Shown: in pieces, positions 33,783 to 42,957 of the stretch
Layout of the letters: every line of letters begins with the position of its first letter
How positions within the stretch are numbered: the first letter of the stretch is position 1
Source of the DNA: Paraburkholderia podalyriae
Lineage (GTDB): Bacteria; Pseudomonadota; Gammaproteobacteria; Burkholderiales; Burkholderiaceae
Reading direction: 5' to 3'
Assembly (NCBI RefSeq): GCF_014397785.1
Contig: NZ_VZQQ01000026.1
Span: 1-64,000, forward strand
DNA: 64,000 bases
The notes under the pieces: generated by a model
What the model saw: only the letters and a program-made list of their open reading frames with translations
Told to the model about the DNA's origin: nothing
The model's database searches: none
Made by a program: the position numbers and the translations under genes

Positions 33783-35888
33783 TCAGGAGCCCGCGGTCAG
33801 CGGATCGTGCGAGGGGCTCGACTGCACGCGAGCGCGACGCAGCGTCAACACGAATAATGCACCGCCTTGCGGCGCGTTGCGCGCGGCCAGCGAGCCGCCG
33901 CAATCACGCGCGATCGACGATGAAATCGCGAGGCCGAGGCCGAGCCCCTGACCCATTTCCTTCGTCGTGAAGAACGGCTCGAAGAGATGCGGCAGCACGT
34001 CGTCGGGGATGCCGGGGCCGTTGTCGCCGACCGCGATCGACAGGTTCGCGTCGCCGGCCGCGACCTCGACCGTGATGCGCGGCGGGTTGATGCCGGCGGT
34101 CGCATCGAGCGCGTTGCCGAGCAGGTTGATCAGCACCTGTTCGAGTCGCAGATCGTCGCAATTCGCGACCAGCTCCAGATGATCGTCGGCGAGATTCAGC
34201 GGTGCGCGCGCGCGGCCTGCCGCATCGGCGGCCGCGGTGTCGGTGCCGGCCCTGGCATCGATCAGCACGAACTCGAGCTCGACGCCCTGCAGCCGCTTCT
34301 GCAGCAACCCGACGACGTTGCGCAGCGCCCGCACGATCGACGCGCGCGCGCTGCGCGGCCGCGCGCGGCCGACGAACAGCTTCAGCTGGTTCGTGATCTT
34401 GCCCATGCGCTCGGTGAGCGCCGCGATCGCTTCGAGATTCTCGCGCGCCGATGCCTGATCGCCGCGTTCGAGCAGCACGCGCGTGTTGTCCGAGAAACTG
34501 CGCAGCGCGGCGAGCGGCTGGTTCAGCTCGTGCGTGATGCCGGCCGCCATTTGACCGAGCGCGGCGAGCTTGCTCGCCTGGATCAGCTCGTCGTGCGCGG
34601 CGCGCAGCTCCTGTTCGGCGCGGGTGCGCTCGGCGACTTCCCTGTGCAACTGCTCGTTCGCCTCGGACAGATCGGCGGTGCGCTCGGCGACGCGCTCGTT
34701 CAGCTCGGCATACGCTTTTTGCAGCAGCGCGCGGCTGCGCATCATTTCGCGCAGCCGCGCGCGCCGCATGCGCCAGTAGAACGCGAGCAGCACCAGCGAC
34801 ACATAGCCGAAGCCGGTGACGATGGTCGCCTTGCGCGCGTCGGCATCGACTGGATCGACCGGTGACATCGTGATCAGATGCCAGTCCGGCTCGCCCATGG
34901 CGTGCCGCGACGCGAGGTAGCGCGGCGCGGAGCGCCCGCCGCCGACGCGCAGGATCTGCGCATTGCCTTTTAGGATGCGCTCGACCGCCACCGGCAGCGG
35001 CTCGATCGGCTGCTGCGCGTACTGGCGCGCCTGGTAGATCGAATTGGCGATCTGGCCGGGCAGCGGCCGGATCGTGTGGTACTTCCATGCCGGCACCGAC
35101 GACAGGAAGATCACGCCATGATCGTCGGTGACGACGAGCGGCTCGGACGCGTCGGCGCCCTGAAACCATTCGAGATCGAGCTTGACGACCGCCACACCGA
35201 CGATCTTGCCGTCGCGCCGCACCGGCTGCGAGATGTAATAGCCGGGCGCCTGCGAAATCGTGCCGATGCCGAAGAAGCGGCCGACACCGCCCTTCACCGC
35301 ATCGACGAAATACGGCCGGAACTGATAGCCCGCGCCGACGAAGCTGCCCGGCCCGCGCCAGTTGCTCGCGGCGACGCAGTAGCCGTCGAGCGAAATGACG
35401 TAGGTGACCGTCGCGCGCGCGTGGCGGTTCAGATCCTCGAGATAGAGATTCGCGCGCGCGGCGTTGGCGGGCGTCGGATCGATCAGCACGTCCTGCACGA
35501 TCGGATGCTCGGCGAGCAGATAAGGCAGCGATTCGTAGCGCTCGAGTGTGCTCTTCAGCACGCTCGCGGTGCGCTCGGCGCGCACCGCGGCATTGCGCCG
35601 CAGCGTGTCGACGCCGCTTTTCCACGCGAGGCTGTAGGTGAGCCAGCATGCCGCCGCGAGCCCGGCTGCGAGCGCGAAGAGAATCAGCAGGCGGCGGGTC
35701 ACGTTGGCAAGGTCCGGTCGATGGGGATCGGACATTGTGGCATAGGGCGGCAAGGGCTCGCCGCGAGATGCGTCGCGGGCTGGGCCGCGGGTTGCGCTGG
35801 CAGTCTCGCCAAAGGTAAGCGCCGAAGGCCCCGGTGCGGCCGGAGCAACAGCAGACGCCTCGGGAGGACGCGCGGACGCCGGATTCAT
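33783..35888 (-). CDS. dctB: C4-dicarboxylate sensor histidine kinase DctB
   Basis: This roughly 700-residue membrane kinase has two helices flanking a large periplasmic double-PAS sensor, then a coiled coil and the kinase core. The core shows the H-box MAAGITHELNQPLAALRSF, the N-box QVLINLLGNALDAT, and G-boxes DNGPGIP and GLGLGLAIS. The sensor contains GYCVAASNWRGPGSFVGAGYQFRPYF and YYISQPVR, typical of DctB. ATG 35888 is chosen; ATG 35735 (MSDPHRPDLANV) would omit a 51-residue Pro/Ala-rich stretch and is a real alternative. Confidence 0.92.
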   Translation of the reverse strand: MNPASARPPEASAVAPAAPGPSALTFGETASATRGPARDASRGEPLPPYATMSDPHRPDLANVTRRLLILFALAAGLAAACWLTYSLAWKSGVDTLRRNAAVRAERTASVLKSTLERYESLPYLLAEHPIVQDVLIDPTPANAARANLYLEDLNRHARATVTYVISLDGYCVAASNWRGPGSFVGAGYQFRPYFVDAVKGGVGRFFGIGTISQAPGYYISQPVRRDGKIVGVAVVKLDLEWFQGADASEPLVVTDDHGVIFLSSVPAWKYHTIRPLPGQIANSIYQARQYAQQPIEPLPVAVERILKGNAQILRVGGGRSAPRYLASRHAMGEPDWHLITMSPVDPVDADARKATIVTGFGYVSLVLLAFYWRMRRARLREMMRSRALLQKAYAELNERVAERTADLSEANEQLHREVAERTRAEQELRAAHDELIQASKLAALGQMAAGITHELNQPLAALRSFSDNTRVLLERGDQASARENLEAIAALTERMGKITNQLKLFVGRARPRSARASIVRALRNVVGLLQKRLQGVELEFVLIDARAGTDTAAADAAGRARAPLNLADDHLELVANCDDLRLEQVLINLLGNALDATAGINPPRITVEVAAGDANLSIAVGDNGPGIPDDVLPHLFEPFFTTKEMGQGLGLGLAISSSIARDCGGSLAARNAPQGGALFVLTLRRARVQSSPSHDPLTAGS

Positions 35889-35933
35889 CAGCAAGCGTCC
35901 GCGCTAATCACGACAAGGTCGGCGAGGCGCGGC

Positions 35934-37214
35934 TCAAACGCCGGCCGGCTCTTTGACCGCCACCTCGCCGCGCAGCACCTTGTTCAGCTTGCTGCGATCG
36001 AGTTCCTTCTCCCAGGCCGACACGACGACCGTCGCGACACCGTTGCCGACGATGTTCGTCAGCGCGCGGCATTCGCTCATGAAACGGTCGATGCCAAGAA
36101 TCAGCACCATGCCCGACAGCGGAATCGTCGGCACGACGGCAAGCGTCGCCGCGAGTGTGATGAAGCCCGCGCCGGTCACGCCGCTCGCGCCCTTCGAGGT
36201 CAGCATCGTCACTGCGAGCAGCGTCAGCTGCTGGCCCCAGGTGAGGTCGATGTTGGTCGCCTGGGCGATGAACAGCACCGCCATCGTCATGTAAATGTTG
36301 GTGCCGTCGAGGTTGAACGAGTAGCCGGTCGGCACCACGAGGCCCACCACCGAGCGCGAGCAGCCGAGATTTTCCAGCTTCAGCATCAGCTGCGGCAGCG
36401 CGGCTTCGGACGAGCTCGTGCCGAGCACGATCAGCATTTCCTCCTTGATGTACGCAACGAAACGCAGGATGTTGAAGCCCACCATCCGCGCGATCGCGCC
36501 GAGCACCACCACCACGAACACGATCGAGGTCAGATAGAACGTGCCGACCAGCTTGAGCATCGGCAACAGCGAGCCGATGCCGTACTTGCCGATCGTGAAG
36601 GCCATCGCGCCGAACGCGCCGATCGGCGCGAGCTTCGTGATGATGCGCACCATGCCGAACAGGATGTGCGAGATCCCTTCGATGATGTTCATTACGGGCT
36701 TGCCCTTCTCACCGGCCGTCGCGAGCACCGCGCCGAACAGCAGCGCGATCAACAGGATCTGCAGGATCTCGCCCTGCGCGAACGCCGACGTGATCGTGTC
36801 CGGAATGATGTGCATGAAGAAGTCGACCGTCGACTGGCCGTGTGCCTTCGCTGCATACGACGCGACCGCGCGGCTGTCGAGCAAAGCCGGGTCGACGTTG
36901 AAGCCGGCGCCGGGTCGCAGCAGGTGCGTGGCGGCGAGGCCGAGCACCAGCGCGAACGTCGACACGATTTCGAAATACAACAGCGCCTTGCCGCCCACGC
37001 GTCCGACCTTCTTCATGTCCTCCATGCCGGCGATGCCTGTCACGACCGTGCAGAAGATGATCGGCCCGATCACCATCTTGATCAGCTTGATAAAGCCGTC
37101 GCCGAGCGGCTTCATGTCGACGGCGAGGTTCGGGTAGAAATGCCCCAGTACGATACCGATGATGATCGCCACGATCACCTGGACGTACAGCACTTTATGG
37201 ATAGGTTTCTTCAC
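35934..37214 (-). CDS. dctA: C4-dicarboxylate:cation symporter DctA (GTG start)
   Basis: This 426-residue DAACS-family transporter takes up succinate, fumarate and malate. Motifs include the serine-rich loop VLGTSSSEAALPQLM, the substrate site GYSFNLDGTNIYM, and LTSKGASGVTGAGFI. The GTG at 37214 (MKKPIHKVLYVQVIVA) follows an AGGA ribosome site and matches the family N-terminus. It heads dctA-dctB-dctD and has a sigma54 promoter 190 bases upstream, so expression should follow external dicarboxylate through DctB/DctD. Confidence 0.96.
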   Translation of the reverse strand: MKKPIHKVLYVQVIVAIIIGIVLGHFYPNLAVDMKPLGDGFIKLIKMVIGPIIFCTVVTGIAGMEDMKKVGRVGGKALLYFEIVSTFALVLGLAATHLLRPGAGFNVDPALLDSRAVASYAAKAHGQSTVDFFMHIIPDTITSAFAQGEILQILLIALLFGAVLATAGEKGKPVMNIIEGISHILFGMVRIITKLAPIGAFGAMAFTIGKYGIGSLLPMLKLVGTFYLTSIVFVVVVLGAIARMVGFNILRFVAYIKEEMLIVLGTSSSEAALPQLMLKLENLGCSRSVVGLVVPTGYSFNLDGTNIYMTMAVLFIAQATNIDLTWGQQLTLLAVTMLTSKGASGVTGAGFITLAATLAVVPTIPLSGMVLILGIDRFMSECRALTNIVGNGVATVVVSAWEKELDRSKLNKVLRGEVAVKEPAGV

Positions 37215-37404
37215 GATAGTTCCTGCGAGGGGAAATGAGCTGATGAGCCGCCGCGAGGCGCGACACGCGAACGAAACGTCGTCGCGCGGGCGCCCGTTAG
37301 CGGACCGCTGCAAGACGACGAATTCAGAAATACCGGGAAGGGAAATCGGACATCGTTGTCTCCTTGCTTTTTTGTCGGGCCGTGGCGGCCACGCGCTTTG
37401 TTTC

Positions 37405-37419
37405 GCAAGGTCGATGCCA
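37405..37419 (-). promoter_or_regulatory. Sigma54 (-24/-12) promoter of dctA
   Basis: The minus strand reads TGGCATCGACCTTGC, matching the RpoN consensus with GG and GC in correct register. It predicts a transcription start near 37393 and a leader of about 180 bases. DctD, encoded downstream, is a sigma54 activator, so the promoter class fits the regulator. No gene lies in 37215-37587. Confidence 0.8.
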
Positions 37420-37478
37420 GTTCGATATCGACCATGGAGGCTTGATTCTTATGGGTTTTCCGGCAAGGCTCGGCGCGC

Positions 37479-37508
37479 GTCGTCCGGGTTTCCGGAAATC
37501 CGGACGAC
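37479..37508. promoter_or_regulatory. 30-bp palindrome, candidate DctD enhancer site
   Basis: GTCGTCCGGGTTTCC (37479-37493) is the reverse complement of GGAAATCCGGACGAC (37494-37508) apart from one position. Its centre is about 75 bases upstream of the -24 box of the dctA promoter. A partial second site, CGGGGAATCCG at 37515-37525, lies about 26 bases further out. Tandem inverted repeats upstream of a sigma54 promoter are how DctD binds in rhizobia. Confidence 0.7.
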
Positions 37509-37587
37509 CGCTGTCGGGGAATCCGGAATCCGATGCGCGCGCGATTGGAAACCCGCAAGGGTTTGCGCGCAGCTTGCGAGCGCGAGG

Positions 37588-38340
37588 TCAGGTCAACAGG
37601 TCGATGCGATCCGTGCAGATCATGTCGACACCCCATTGTGCGAGCAACCGCGCGCGCGTCGGGTCGTTCACCGTATAGGCGAGCACGCGCAGCCCGCTCG
37701 CGCGGATCTGCGCGACCAGCGGCTCACTCAGATAACGGTGACTCGCGTGCAGGGACACGCAGTCGAGTTCGCTCACGATGCGCAGCCAGTCCGCCGGCAC
37801 CTGCTCGAACAGCATGCCGCGCGGCAGCGACGGCGCGGCATCGCGCGCGGCGGCGAGCGCGTCGAACGAAAACGACGACAACAGCGGCGGCGTCCGCCCT
37901 TGCCACAGCGCGAGCGCGCCTTGGGCGACCAGCGTGCCGGTGATCACTTCGCGGCCCGGACACGGCTTGATCTCGATGTTCGCGGCGATGCCGTCGCGCG
38001 CGCAACGCTCGGCTGCGTCGGCCAGCGTTGGCAGCCGTGTGCCGACGAACTCCGCACCGCGCCACGCGCCGGCATCTAGTGCGACGAGTTCCGGCCATGT
38101 GTGCGCGGCCGCCGGCCCGTGGCCGTTGGTCGTGCGATCGAGCGTGTCGTCGTGCAGCAGAAACAGCACATTGTCGGCGGACAGCTTCGCGTCGAACTCG
38201 ACCATGCGATAGCCGTAGCGCACGCACGCGTCGAAACCGGCCGACGTGTTTTCCGGCGCGAGCGTACCGCCGCAGCGATGGGCGACCAGCCGCGGATAAG
38301 GCCATGGTGCGGAGCTCCCGCGATCGATCCCAGTTGCCAC
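37588..38340 (-). CDS. ugpQ: Glycerophosphodiester phosphodiesterase (GTG start)
   Basis: This 250-residue cytosolic enzyme hydrolyses glycerophosphodiesters to glycerol-3-phosphate and an alcohol. The catalytic histidines and metal ligands are visible in LVAHRCGGTLAPENT, EFDAKLSADNVLFLLHDDTLDRTTNG and IEIKPCPG. There is no signal peptide, which favours the cytosolic UgpQ over the periplasmic GlpQ. GTG 38340 has AAGGAAG before it. It follows lipA after a terminator. Confidence 0.93.
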   Translation of the reverse strand: MATGIDRGSSAPWPYPRLVAHRCGGTLAPENTSAGFDACVRYGYRMVEFDAKLSADNVLFLLHDDTLDRTTNGHGPAAAHTWPELVALDAGAWRGAEFVGTRLPTLADAAERCARDGIAANIEIKPCPGREVITGTLVAQGALALWQGRTPPLLSSFSFDALAAARDAAPSLPRGMLFEQVPADWLRIVSELDCVSLHASHRYLSEPLVAQIRASGLRVLAYTVNDPTRARLLAQWGVDMICTDRIDLLT

Positions 38341-38376
38341 GTGTCGCTTCCTTGCTGATAGAACAGCGGTTCAAGT

Positions 38377-38404
38377 AAAAAGCCCGCACATCGGCGGGCT
38401 TTTT
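38377..38404 (-). terminator. Bidirectional-type terminator after lipA
   Basis: AGCCCGC (38381-38387) pairs with GCGGGCT (38394-38400) around a 6-base loop. Runs of T follow on both strands (38400-38404 on plus, 38381-38377 on minus). The only transcript expected here is lipB-lipA on the minus strand, whose stop is at 38438. Confidence 0.85.
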
Positions 38405-38437
38405 CGATTTTGCGAGCGTGAAGCGAGGCGCCGCGCG

Positions 38438-39445
38438 TCAGACTACGCCGGCTCCATGCGCCTGCACGTCGGCGTGATAGCTCGAACGAACCATTGCACC
38501 CACCGCGGCGTGCGTGAAACCCATCTTGTACGCCTCTTCCTCGTACATCTTGAAGGTGTCCGGATGCACGTACGTGCGCACCGGCAGGTGGTGCTCCGAC
38601 GGCTGAAGGTACTGGCCGATCGTCAGCATGTCGACGTCGTGCTCGCGCAGATCGCGCATCACCTGCAGGATTTCCTCTTCGGTTTCGCCGAGACCGACCA
38701 TCAGGCCTGATTTGGTCGCGACGTGCGGATGCAGCGCCTTGAAGTCTTTCAGCAGCTTCAGCGAATGCGCGTAGTCCGACCCCGGGCGCGCTTCCTTGTA
38801 CAGACGCGGCACCGTTTCGAGGTTGTGATTCATCACGTCGGGCGGCGCGGCGTTCAGGATACCGAGCGCGCGATCGAGGCGGCCGCGGAAATCCGGCGTC
38901 AGGATTTCGATGCGAGTTTCTGGCGACAGCTCGCGCGTCTGACGAATACACTCGACGAAGTGCGCCGCACCGCCGTCGCGCAGATCGTCACGGTCGACGC
39001 TAGTAATCACGACGTATTTCAGCTTCAGCGCCGCAATGGTGCGTGCGAGGTTGGCTGGTTCGTCGGCGTCGAGCGGATCGGGACGACCGTGGCCGACGTC
39101 ACAGAACGGGCAGCGGCGCGTGCACTTGTCGCCCATGATCATGAAGGTCGCGGTGCCCTTGCCGAAACATTCGCCGATGTTCGGGCAGCTCGCTTCTTCA
39201 CACACCGTATGCAGGTTGTGCTCGCGCAGGATCTGCTTGATCTCGTAGAAGCGCGAATTGCCGGTGGCCGCCTTCACGCGGATCCATTCCGGCTTCTTCA
39301 GCTTTTCGATCGGGACGACCTTGATCGGGATGCGCGCGGTCTTGGCTTGCGCTTTCTGCTTCGCGGTGGCGTCGTAGGCGGCGGGGGCCGGCACGCCTTC
39401 GGGCGCGAGGGTGGCTGCTGCGGGGTTCGCGGTTACGTCAGTCAT
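38438..39445 (-). CDS. lipA: Lipoyl synthase
   Basis: This 335-residue radical SAM enzyme inserts two sulfurs into octanoyl groups on lipoyl domains. The auxiliary cluster cysteines are in CEEASCPNIGEC and the radical SAM cluster in CTRRCPFC. GHGRPDPLD and HNLETVPRLYK are family motifs. The N-terminal 50 residues before the core are longer than in E. coli. It follows lipB by 13 bases, so octanoyl transfer and sulfur insertion are encoded together. Confidence 0.97.
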   Translation of the reverse strand: MTDVTANPAAATLAPEGVPAPAAYDATAKQKAQAKTARIPIKVVPIEKLKKPEWIRVKAATGNSRFYEIKQILREHNLHTVCEEASCPNIGECFGKGTATFMIMGDKCTRRCPFCDVGHGRPDPLDADEPANLARTIAALKLKYVVITSVDRDDLRDGGAAHFVECIRQTRELSPETRIEILTPDFRGRLDRALGILNAAPPDVMNHNLETVPRLYKEARPGSDYAHSLKLLKDFKALHPHVATKSGLMVGLGETEEEILQVMRDLREHDVDMLTIGQYLQPSEHHLPVRTYVHPDTFKMYEEEAYKMGFTHAAVGAMVRSSYHADVQAHGAGVV

Positions 39446-39458
39446 TCGTTCGATCCAG

Positions 39459-40184
39459 TCAGGCGGTGAGCGCACCGGCCTGCGGTTGGGCGACGGCCGC
39501 GGGATTGCCGTCGAGGTTTGCGGTGAGGCTTGCTGCGAGTGTGCGGGCCACGTCGTCCCAGCCGGCGGCGACGCCGAGTGTCGCCATGTCGACTGTTTCG
39601 AGCCCCGCGTAGCCGCATGGATTGATCGCCAGAAACGGTCGCAGGTCCATGTTCACGTTCAGACTGACGCCGTGATAGCTGCAGCCATTGCGGATTTTCA
39701 GGCCAAGCGCCGCGATCTTGGCGCCGGCATGCGGCCCGGCGTCGCGCCCGGGCGCCACGTAGATGCCGGGGGCGCCCGCCTTGCGTTCTCCGGCGAGATT
39801 ATACGCCGCCAGGGTGTCGATCACGGCCTGCTCGATCCGCGTGACGAGTTCGCGCACCATCAGCTTGCGCCGGCGCAGGTCGAGCAGCAGATAAGCGACC
39901 ACCTGTCCGGGGCCGTGATAAGTGATTTGCCCGCCGCGGTCGACCTTGACGAGGGGAATGTCGCTGTCGGCCGCGAGCAGGTGGGCCGGATCGCCGGCCT
40001 GGCCGAGCGTGAAGACGGGCGGATGTTCGACGAGCCAGATCTCGTCGGGGGTGTCGGCGGTGCGGGCGTCGGTGAACGCGCGCATCGCGTCGAAACTGGC
40101 TTCGTAGGGTTCGCGGCCGAGCCAGCGCAGCTTGGGCGGCTCGATGGCAGGCGAAGGGGTCGGAGAAACCGGGGCGGCGCACAT
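39459..40184 (-). CDS. lipB: Octanoyltransferase LipB
   Basis: This 241-residue enzyme moves octanoate from ACP to lipoyl domains. Active-site motifs are VDRGGQITYHGPGQVVAYLLLDL, KIAALGLKIRNGCSYHGVSLNVNMDL, and the catalytic Cys in INPCGYAGLETVDM. The conserved Lys is in AKIAALG. It lies upstream of lipA and downstream of the DUF2917 gene. Confidence 0.96.
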   Translation of the reverse strand: MCAAPVSPTPSPAIEPPKLRWLGREPYEASFDAMRAFTDARTADTPDEIWLVEHPPVFTLGQAGDPAHLLAADSDIPLVKVDRGGQITYHGPGQVVAYLLLDLRRRKLMVRELVTRIEQAVIDTLAAYNLAGERKAGAPGIYVAPGRDAGPHAGAKIAALGLKIRNGCSYHGVSLNVNMDLRPFLAINPCGYAGLETVDMATLGVAAGWDDVARTLAASLTANLDGNPAAVAQPQAGALTA

Positions 40185-40315
40185 GATTTCGGGAGTTTAC
40201 CGAAATCTGCGAAACCGCGCCCGAGCGCACCGGGAACCAGGACAGCGCAGCCCGAACGCAGCCGGCATGCCGCAGGCCCCGTCGCGTCATGCGCGGCTTT
40301 GGCGCCGCGCCACCT

Positions 40316-40642
40316 TCAAACCGTGCGCCAGCCGCCGCGCACGCGCATCATCCAGCGTTCCCCGATGCGCGCGAGCCAGTTCAGCGCGCGCTCGTCGCGG
40401 CGCGTCGGCACCGAGAACGCAACCTTCGCGAACGTGGCGCCCTCGGCGCTGAGCCAGAGCCGCTCGCCGCGCCGCAGATGCAGCGTCTGACCCGGCTGCA
40501 GCCAGTAGTCCATCGTGTCGTCGCTGCGTGTGAGCCACACCGCGCCGCCATGCACTCGCAGCTTGGTGCTGCGCGCCACCTTCAGCGGCAGCGTGTCGCC
40601 AGTGCGGATTTCATACGCAATGCTAGAGGAAATTTCTCGCAT
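40316..40642 (-). CDS. DUF2917 domain protein
   Basis: The 108-residue protein has a small beta-rich domain (GDTLPLKVARSTKLRVHGGAVWLTRSDDTMDYWLQPGQTLHLRRGERLWL) typical of DUF2917, whose role is unknown. The C-terminal third is basic (WLARIGERWMMRVRGGW). It is divergent from a GcvA-like LysR regulator with 98 bases between them, so the regulator may control it. It precedes lipB on the same strand by 131 bases. Confidence 0.82.
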   Translation of the reverse strand: MREISSSIAYEIRTGDTLPLKVARSTKLRVHGGAVWLTRSDDTMDYWLQPGQTLHLRRGERLWLSAEGATFAKVAFSVPTRRDERALNWLARIGERWMMRVRGGWRTV

Positions 40643-40677
40643 AATGCCCTCGCCAAAAATCGTTTCATGACTAGAAT

Positions 40678-40693
40678 CCTAGGTGCACCAAGG
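40678..40693. promoter_or_regulatory. Candidate LysR operator between DUF2917 and its divergent regulator
   Basis: CCTAGGTGCACCAAGG is a near-perfect 16-bp palindrome built on GGTGCACC, with mismatches only at the second pair of each arm. It lies in the 98-base region between the two divergent starts, where LysR-type proteins normally bind. Confidence 0.4.
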
Positions 40694-40740
40694 ACTTGGG
40701 CAAAACGATCAATTTTCACGGCTATGTGAGAAATATTACG

Positions 40741-41724
40741 ATGGATCTTCGTCAACTCCCCGCGCTGAACGCGATCAAGGCGTTCGAAGCCGCCGCTCGC
40801 CACGAGAGCTTTTCGCGCGCCGCCGACGAGCTGTTCGTCACGCACGGCGCGGTCAGCCACCAGATCCGCGCGCTCGAGGCCGAGCTTGGCGTGTCGCTGT
40901 TCGCGCGCGACGGCAAGCGCGTGCGCCTCACCGAAACCGGCCGCCGCTACGCCGCCCAGGTGCGCGCCGCGCTGACGGAGCTCGCCGACGCGACCCGCGC
41001 GATCCGCGCCAGCGACCGTGAGCGGCGCCTCGTGGTGTCGATGTTGTCGTCGTTCGCGGCGCGCTGGGTGACGCCACGCATCGGCAGCTTTATCGAGACG
41101 CATCCACAGTGGGATCTCGAGCTGCTGTCCACCAATGCGCTGACGGACTTCGCGCGCGACGACGTCGACGTCGCGATCCGCTTCGGCTTGGGCAAATATC
41201 CGGGGCTGCACGCGGAGCTGCTGCTCGACGAGATTTTCTTCCCGGCCTGCTCGCCCAACTTCAACGGCGGCAAGCTGCCGCAAACCCCGGCCGATCTCGC
41301 CAAAGTCCCGCTGCTGCGCTCCGCCGACGAACTATGGCGCCCGTGGTTCGACGCCGCCGGCCTCGCCGACTGGCCCGAGCCGAAGCGCGGTGTACTGTAC
41401 CAGGATTCGTCGAATCTGCTGCAGGCGGCCGTCGACGGTCAGGGGGTCGCGCTGACGCGCCGCTCGCTCGCGATGCACGAAATCGCGTCAGGCCGGCTCG
41501 TGCGGCTGTTCGATGTGGATGGGCCAAGCCCGTGGCAATACTATTTCATCTGCCTGCCGCAAACGCTGGAGACCGCGCGGGTCAAGGCGTTTCGCGACTG
41601 GGTGTTCGACGAGGTGACACGTTTCAGGCAGCTGTTCGATCTCGCCTGTGAGGCGGGTCCCGCGGCGACTGCGCGCCTCGCGGCGGAGCAAACGCCGGCG
41701 GACGCGTTGCGCGTCGCGCCGTGA
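40741..41724 (+). CDS. LysR family transcriptional regulator, GcvA-like
   Basis: The 327-residue protein has the LysR winged helix-turn-helix (LRQLPALNAIKAFEAAARHESFSRAADELFVTHGAVSHQIRALEAELGVSLF), a linker helix and a periplasmic-binding-like effector domain. The opening and motifs such as DVDVAIRFGLG resemble the GcvA subgroup. The start MDLRQLPAL is used rather than an upstream ATG. It sits between lipB and ybeD, where E. coli also carries a LysR gene (ybeF). Its target and effector are unknown. Confidence 0.9.
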   Translation: MDLRQLPALNAIKAFEAAARHESFSRAADELFVTHGAVSHQIRALEAELGVSLFARDGKRVRLTETGRRYAAQVRAALTELADATRAIRASDRERRLVVSMLSSFAARWVTPRIGSFIETHPQWDLELLSTNALTDFARDDVDVAIRFGLGKYPGLHAELLLDEIFFPACSPNFNGGKLPQTPADLAKVPLLRSADELWRPWFDAAGLADWPEPKRGVLYQDSSNLLQAAVDGQGVALTRRSLAMHEIASGRLVRLFDVDGPSPWQYYFICLPQTLETARVKAFRDWVFDEVTRFRQLFDLACEAGPAATARLAAEQTPADALRVAP

Positions 41725-41743
41725 GGTGACAGATCGCGCGCTG

Positions 41744-42013
41744 TTACAGCACGACCTTGACCATCGGATGGCCGGTCAGCGCACGATAGATGTCGTCGAG
41801 GTGCGCGCGGCTCGTCGCGCGCACGTGGACGGTCAGCCCCGTGTACGTGCCGCTGCTCGACGGCCGCGTCTCGACGCGCGACGCATCGACATCGCCGTCG
41901 AACTGACGCACCACTTCGACGATCGTCGCGGCAAACTCGGGGTGCGATTTGCCCATGATCTTGATCGGGAAATCGCAGGGGAAGTCAAACAGTGAGTCGT
42001 TCTCGAGATTCAT
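41744..42013 (-). CDS. YbeD/DUF493 family protein
   Basis: The 89-residue protein matches UPF0250/YbeD: LFDFPCDFPIKIMGKSHPEF, then IVEVVRQFDGDVDASRVETRPSSSGTYTGLTVHVRATSRAHLDDIYRALTGHPMVKVVL, an ACT-like ferredoxin fold. No biochemical role is established; linkage to dacA and lipB is widely conserved. Its start overlaps the upstream aminotransferase gene by 29 bases. Confidence 0.92.
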   Translation of the reverse strand: MNLENDSLFDFPCDFPIKIMGKSHPEFAATIVEVVRQFDGDVDASRVETRPSSSGTYTGLTVHVRATSRAHLDDIYRALTGHPMVKVVL

Positions 42014-42944
42014 TCTCTACTCCTTCTTGCTCCGCGCTAGCTGCCGCTGCCTTGGCTCGCTGATACGCCGCGTGCAGCGCCGCAAACACCGCGCCCGGCC
42101 GGCCCGCGCCAACCGGTGCGCCGTCGAGCCGCGTGACTGGCAGCACTTCCTTGGTCGCCGAGCTGACGATGATTTCATCGGCCGCGCGCACTTGCGCTTC
42201 GGTGATGTCGCGCGCCTCGAACCGAATGCCGCATTCGGCCGTCAGCTCCTCGATGAGCCCATAGCGGATCCCTTCGAGAATCTTGTTGCTGCGCGGCGGC
42301 GCGGCCAGCACGCCATTCTTCACGATCCACACGTTCGACGACGCCCCTTCGGTCAGCAAACCATCGCGGAACTGCAGGGTCTCGAAGGCGTCGTTTTCGG
42401 CCGCGTATTGGGCCATCAGCACGTTGCCGAGCAGCGACACCGACTTGATGTCGCAATTGAGCCAGCGACGATCTTCGGCGCTCACGCACGCGACACCGCT
42501 CGACCGCTGCGCGGCGTCGGGTAGATTCAGCGCGGTCACCATCACGAACACGGTCGGCTTCACGCCGGACGGAAACGCGTGAGCGCGCTTCGCGACGCCG
42601 CGCGTGACCTGGATATACGCGATCGCGTCCTGATCGGCACGCAAGCCGCCGTTCGTTTCGTTGGCCTCGACCACGCGTGCGATCAGCTCGCGCCAGCCGG
42701 CGTCGTCGAGCGGATTGGCGATGCCGATCTTGCCGACCGAGCGCGCGAGACGCGCCAGATGCTGCTTCAGACGAAACGCGGTGCGGCGTCCACTCGCGTG
42801 CGCGTACAACGGCGCAACTTCGTAAATGCCGTCGCCGAAAATGAAGCCGCGGTCGAGCACCGGCACGCGCGCTTCGGACAGCGGCACCAGTTCGCCGTTC
42901 AGATAAACGATCGGGTCCGACGAAACATCGGAGACAGCGGTCAT
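41985..42944 (-). CDS. Class IV aminotransferase, D-amino acid aminotransferase type
   Basis: The 319-residue PLP enzyme has the class IV fold: VPVLDRGFIFGDGIYEVAPLYAHASGRRTAFRLKQHLARL, then the PLP lysine region DIKSVSLLGNVLMAQYAAE and LLTEGASSNVWIVKNGVLAAPP. The combination fits D-amino acid aminotransferase, which makes D-glutamate or D-alanine for the cell wall, though branched-chain or aminodeoxychorismate lyase activity cannot be excluded. It lies between a PBP5-type gene and ybeD, which fits a cell-wall role. Confidence 0.85.
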   Translation of the reverse strand: MTAVSDVSSDPIVYLNGELVPLSEARVPVLDRGFIFGDGIYEVAPLYAHASGRRTAFRLKQHLARLARSVGKIGIANPLDDAGWRELIARVVEANETNGGLRADQDAIAYIQVTRGVAKRAHAFPSGVKPTVFVMVTALNLPDAAQRSSGVACVSAEDRRWLNCDIKSVSLLGNVLMAQYAAENDAFETLQFRDGLLTEGASSNVWIVKNGVLAAPPRSNKILEGIRYGLIEELTAECGIRFEARDITEAQVRAADEIIVSSATKEVLPVTRLDGAPVGAGRPGAVFAALHAAYQRAKAAAASAEQEGVENESRERLTV

Positions 42945-42957
42945 TGCGACGTGGCCT

